Assembly (NCBI GenBank): GCA_021325575.1
Contig: JAJPGW010000002.1
Coordinates: 1 to 64,000 of the forward strand
Origin: Gammaproteobacteria bacterium
Lineage (GTDB): Bacteria > Pseudomonadota > Gammaproteobacteria > DSM-16500
DNA length: 64,000 bases
Direction of reading: 5' to 3'
Part shown: positions 61,988 to 64,000 of the stretch, in pieces
Layout of the letters: each line of letters begins with the position of its first letter
Position numbering within the stretch: the stretch's first letter is position 1
Program-made: the position numbers and the translations under genes
The notes under the pieces: model-generated
The model's input: only the letters and a program-made list of their open reading frames with translations
Databases searched by the model: none
Told to the model about the DNA's origin: nothing

Positions 61988-62987
61988 TGTCGTTAACACA
62001 CTGCTTGCCAAGAAATCATATCAGCCTGCAAAAAAACACTCGGCAAAAATGTTTGCGCCTTCCAATATTGCATTATGCAAATATTGGGGAAAGCGTAATG
62101 CTGAATTAAATTTGCCAGTGACATCCAGTTTATCTATTTCGTTGGGTGACAAAGGTTCGGTTGCAGAAATTCGTGTGAGTGATGCAGACTCGGATTCTAT
62201 TTTTTTAAATAATACTGAAATAGGGTTGTCTTCTGCATTTGGTAACCGACTCATTACTTTTTTAAATTTATTTCGCAAAAATAATTTGCCGCATTTTGAA
62301 ATTGTGCTGGAAAGCAATATTCCGATTGCAGCAGGACTTGCCTCTTCCGCTTCTGGATTTGCATCGATCGTGCTTGCTTTAAATGATTTATATCAATGGG
62401 ATTTAGCGCCAAATCAGTTATCCATTCTCGCAAGATTAGGCAGCGGCAGCGCGAGTCGTTCCATTTGGCATGGATTTGTCGAATGGCAAGCGGGCGCAAA
62501 CGATGATGGTATGGATTCGCATGGTGAAATGATTGAAGCACTTTGGCCAGAATTATCCGTTGGCCTTTTGATTTTGAGTGAAAAAGAAAAAGGCATCAGT
62601 TCTCGTGAAGCGATGCAGCGCACAGTGACAACGAGTTCTCTTTATTCTGCGTGGCCTTCCAAAGTCGATCAGGATTTACCCTTATTAAAAAAAGCGATTC
62701 TTGATCATGATTTCGATCAATTGGGAAAAACCGCGGAATCCAATGCGATGAGTATGCATGCAACCATGTTGAGTGCCTGGCCGCCGATTATTTATTCTTT
62801 AACCGAAACGACGAACAGTATGCAAAAAGTCTGGAAACTACGAAAGGAGGGGCTGCCACTTTATTTTACTCAAGATGCAGGACCCAATCTGAAATTATTA
62901 TTTTTGAAAAAAGATTTGGCATCGGTGTCCCAGTGTTTTCCCGCAATTGAAATCGTTCACCCTTTTTTAAACCACTGCACCAAATAA
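61974..62987 (+). CDS. diphosphomevalonate decarboxylase
   Basis: About 337 residues, GHMP superfamily. It makes IPP from mevalonate diphosphate. Motifs are APSNIALCKYWGKRNAELNL, PVTSSLSISLGD, ASSASGFASIVLALN, GSGSASRSIWHGFVEW and FTQDAGPNLKLLF (the conserved Asp of the decarboxylase family). The start is the GTG at 61974: GGAG is 6 nt upstream and the protein begins MKKIDVVNTLL as expected. A longer frame from 61854 would overlap pmk by 130 nt and is rejected. The 3' end overlaps the convergent VIT1-family gene by 21 nt. Confidence 0.93.
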   Translation: MKKIDVVNTLLAKKSYQPAKKHSAKMFAPSNIALCKYWGKRNAELNLPVTSSLSISLGDKGSVAEIRVSDADSDSIFLNNTEIGLSSAFGNRLITFLNLFRKNNLPHFEIVLESNIPIAAGLASSASGFASIVLALNDLYQWDLAPNQLSILARLGSGSASRSIWHGFVEWQAGANDDGMDSHGEMIEALWPELSVGLLILSEKEKGISSREAMQRTVTTSSLYSAWPSKVDQDLPLLKKAILDHDFDQLGKTAESNAMSMHATMLSAWPPIIYSLTETTNSMQKVWKLRKEGLPLYFTQDAGPNLKLLFLKKDLASVSQCFPAIEIVHPFLNHCTK

Positions 62988-63968
62988 ATGTCCGATGACA
63001 TAAGTCAGGATGCCAGCGCCCGCGCCAATTAACAGCATGCGTAACCCACTTCGAATCGCGCTGCGATTGGTAAAAAGACTCAATACGGTGCCAATACAAA
63101 ATAATGTAATGCCGGTTAAAACAGTCGAAATCAAAAAATTCCAGCGATAGTCACCGAACAAAAAAGGAATCAATGGAATAAATGCCCCAATCGCAAACGA
63201 AATAAAAGATGAAATCGCAGCACCCCAAGGCGAGCCTAGTTCATTGGGATTCAAACCTAATTCTTCTCGCGCTAAAGTCGCGAGTGCTTTTTCAGGATCG
63301 CTAATGAGTACTTGGGCTAATTTTTCTGCGTCTTCTTTTGGAATGCCGCGCGCGCGATAAATGGCAGCAAGTTCGGCGGCTTCTTCTTCGGGATATTCTT
63401 CGAGTTCATTGCGTTCGATTTCTATTTGATATTCAAAAAATTCGCGCTGCGATCGCATTGAAACATATTCACCTGCACCCATCGAACATGCGCCGGCTAA
63501 AAGACCTGCAACACCTGAAAGCAAAATAAAATGAAGATTGGTCGTAGCGCCCGCGACCCCTAAAATCAAACTCATGTTTGAAACAATGCCATCATTCACG
63601 CCAAACACCGCTGCACGCAAATTTCCGGCCGCAGTCAACCCGCGATGGCGATTTTCATGATGGTTCGTGGGTTCTGCAAACATCGACATCCCGCGAATTT
63701 TCATCGCAGAAAGAATAAAGCGCAAGGGCTTTGTGCCAAACCATTGAATTAACGCTTTTACAATATGAGTTCGAAAATCGGGATGAAATTCTGGGATCGG
63801 TTGATTGGATTTTTTTATTTCTCGTTCCCAAATTTCCGCTTGGCGAGTCGCAAGCTCAGCCAATTCATTAAATAGTTTTTTTCGTGTTTCATTGGTTTCA
63901 CGTATCGCAAGCACGCGATACAAATAGGCGGAACGTTTTTCTTCATACCAATTTTCAAAAAAATCCAT
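62967..63968 (-). CDS. VIT1/CCC1-family transporter with N-terminal ferritin-like domain
   Basis: 333 residues. Residues 1-95 (MDFFENWYEEKRSAYLYRVL, FNELAELATRQAEIWEREIK) look like a rubrerythrin/ferritin-like helical domain. From about 110 the VIT1 family begins, with five membrane segments: AAVFGVNDGIVSNMSLILGV, GLLAGACSMGAGEYVSMRSQ, SFISFAIGAFIPLIPFLF, and two at the C-terminus. VIT1/CCC1 proteins export iron or manganese from the cytosol, and the ferritin-like fusion is found in bacterial MbfA-like iron exporters. AGGATTTAAG before the ATG is the ribosome site. Tail-to-tail overlap with mvd. Confidence 0.9.
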   Translation of the reverse strand: MDFFENWYEEKRSAYLYRVLAIRETNETRKKLFNELAELATRQAEIWEREIKKSNQPIPEFHPDFRTHIVKALIQWFGTKPLRFILSAMKIRGMSMFAEPTNHHENRHRGLTAAGNLRAAVFGVNDGIVSNMSLILGVAGATTNLHFILLSGVAGLLAGACSMGAGEYVSMRSQREFFEYQIEIERNELEEYPEEEAAELAAIYRARGIPKEDAEKLAQVLISDPEKALATLAREELGLNPNELGSPWGAAISSFISFAIGAFIPLIPFLFGDYRWNFLISTVLTGITLFCIGTVLSLFTNRSAIRSGLRMLLIGAGAGILTYVIGHLFGAVV

Positions 63969-64000
63969 TCTTAAATCCTATTTAAGTTGACAGGAGCATG

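Noticed and set aside
63970-63986. CTTAAA-TCCTA-TTTAAG repeat next to the VIT1-family start codon
   Set aside because: It lies 2 bp from the ATG on one strand and would put a -10 at the window end on the other, so a promoter role as seen elsewhere does not fit. It is also a simple AT palindrome and contains the ribosome site.
1-64000. CRISPR arrays, rRNA genes, insertion sequences with transposase
   Set aside because: No regularly spaced direct repeats, rRNA signatures or transposase reading frames were seen. The repeats present are inverted and non-coding.

Overview
The window reads as chromosome of a gammaproteobacterium of the Legionellales type (Coxiellaceae, Berkiella or Aquicella-like), probably host-associated. 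This is inference. It rests on a complete mevalonate pathway in place of a visible MEP pathway, a 17 kDa-antigen-type glycine-zipper lipoprotein, several long proteins that look like Dot/Icm (type IVB) effectors, and PmrA-type direct repeats upstream of four of those genes. Housekeeping genes are tightly packed and moderately AT-rich, with hairpin-forming intergenic repeats. No rRNA, CRISPR array or insertion sequence is visible. One tRNA (Met, CAU) is present.

Layout. 1-5,750 holds dtd, a large CX5R phosphatase-like effector candidate and two small leucine-rich-repeat-like proteins behind typA. 5,756-16,465 is typA, a second effector candidate, glnA, xthA, rpmE, a malic enzyme, a secreted protein, a glycine-zipper membrane protein and an acetyltransferase. 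16,600-21,040 is a strongly AT-rich accessory stretch: an S24-type repressor with no catalytic lysine, a YhhQ-type transporter, unknown proteins, and an mqsRA module with a gutted toxin. It ends exactly at the 3' side of tRNA-Met. 21,242-26,119 is the conserved run rpsF-rpsR-DUF2232-rplI-dnaB-alr. 26,375-34,347 carries radA, a GarR-like reductase, an 824-residue effector candidate with a HAD-like core, a 17 kDa-type lipoprotein, a GNAT protein and a TPR protein.

34,493-39,365 is a polyamine ABC importer (potABCD plus a second potD). 39,698-40,762 is a protein with a Bacillus Tgl (transglutaminase)-like core. 40,940-57,210 is a purine-biosynthesis super-cluster: purL, purM, a purQ-purS fusion, purC, purF, purD, purN, purH, purE and glyA. 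A HAD-like effector candidate, an Asp-box secreted protein and an AbrB/RelE-type toxin-antitoxin pair are inserted among these genes. 57,234-62,987 is the mevalonate pathway (idi divergent from hmgR-hmgS-mvk-pmk-mvd), followed by a convergent VIT1-family transporter.

How the genes fit together. The purine genes cover every step from PRPP to IMP except purK and purB, and glyA supplies one-carbon units. The mevalonate genes run from acetoacetyl-CoA to IPP and DMAPP. The effector candidates are scattered singly between housekeeping genes, as is usual in Legionellales. Four of them (at 1181, 7707, 31799 and 40762) share a (C/T)TTAA-type direct repeat with 11-bp spacing. At three of these the repeat lies 10-11 bp upstream of a recognisable -10 hexamer, which suggests one two-component regulon.
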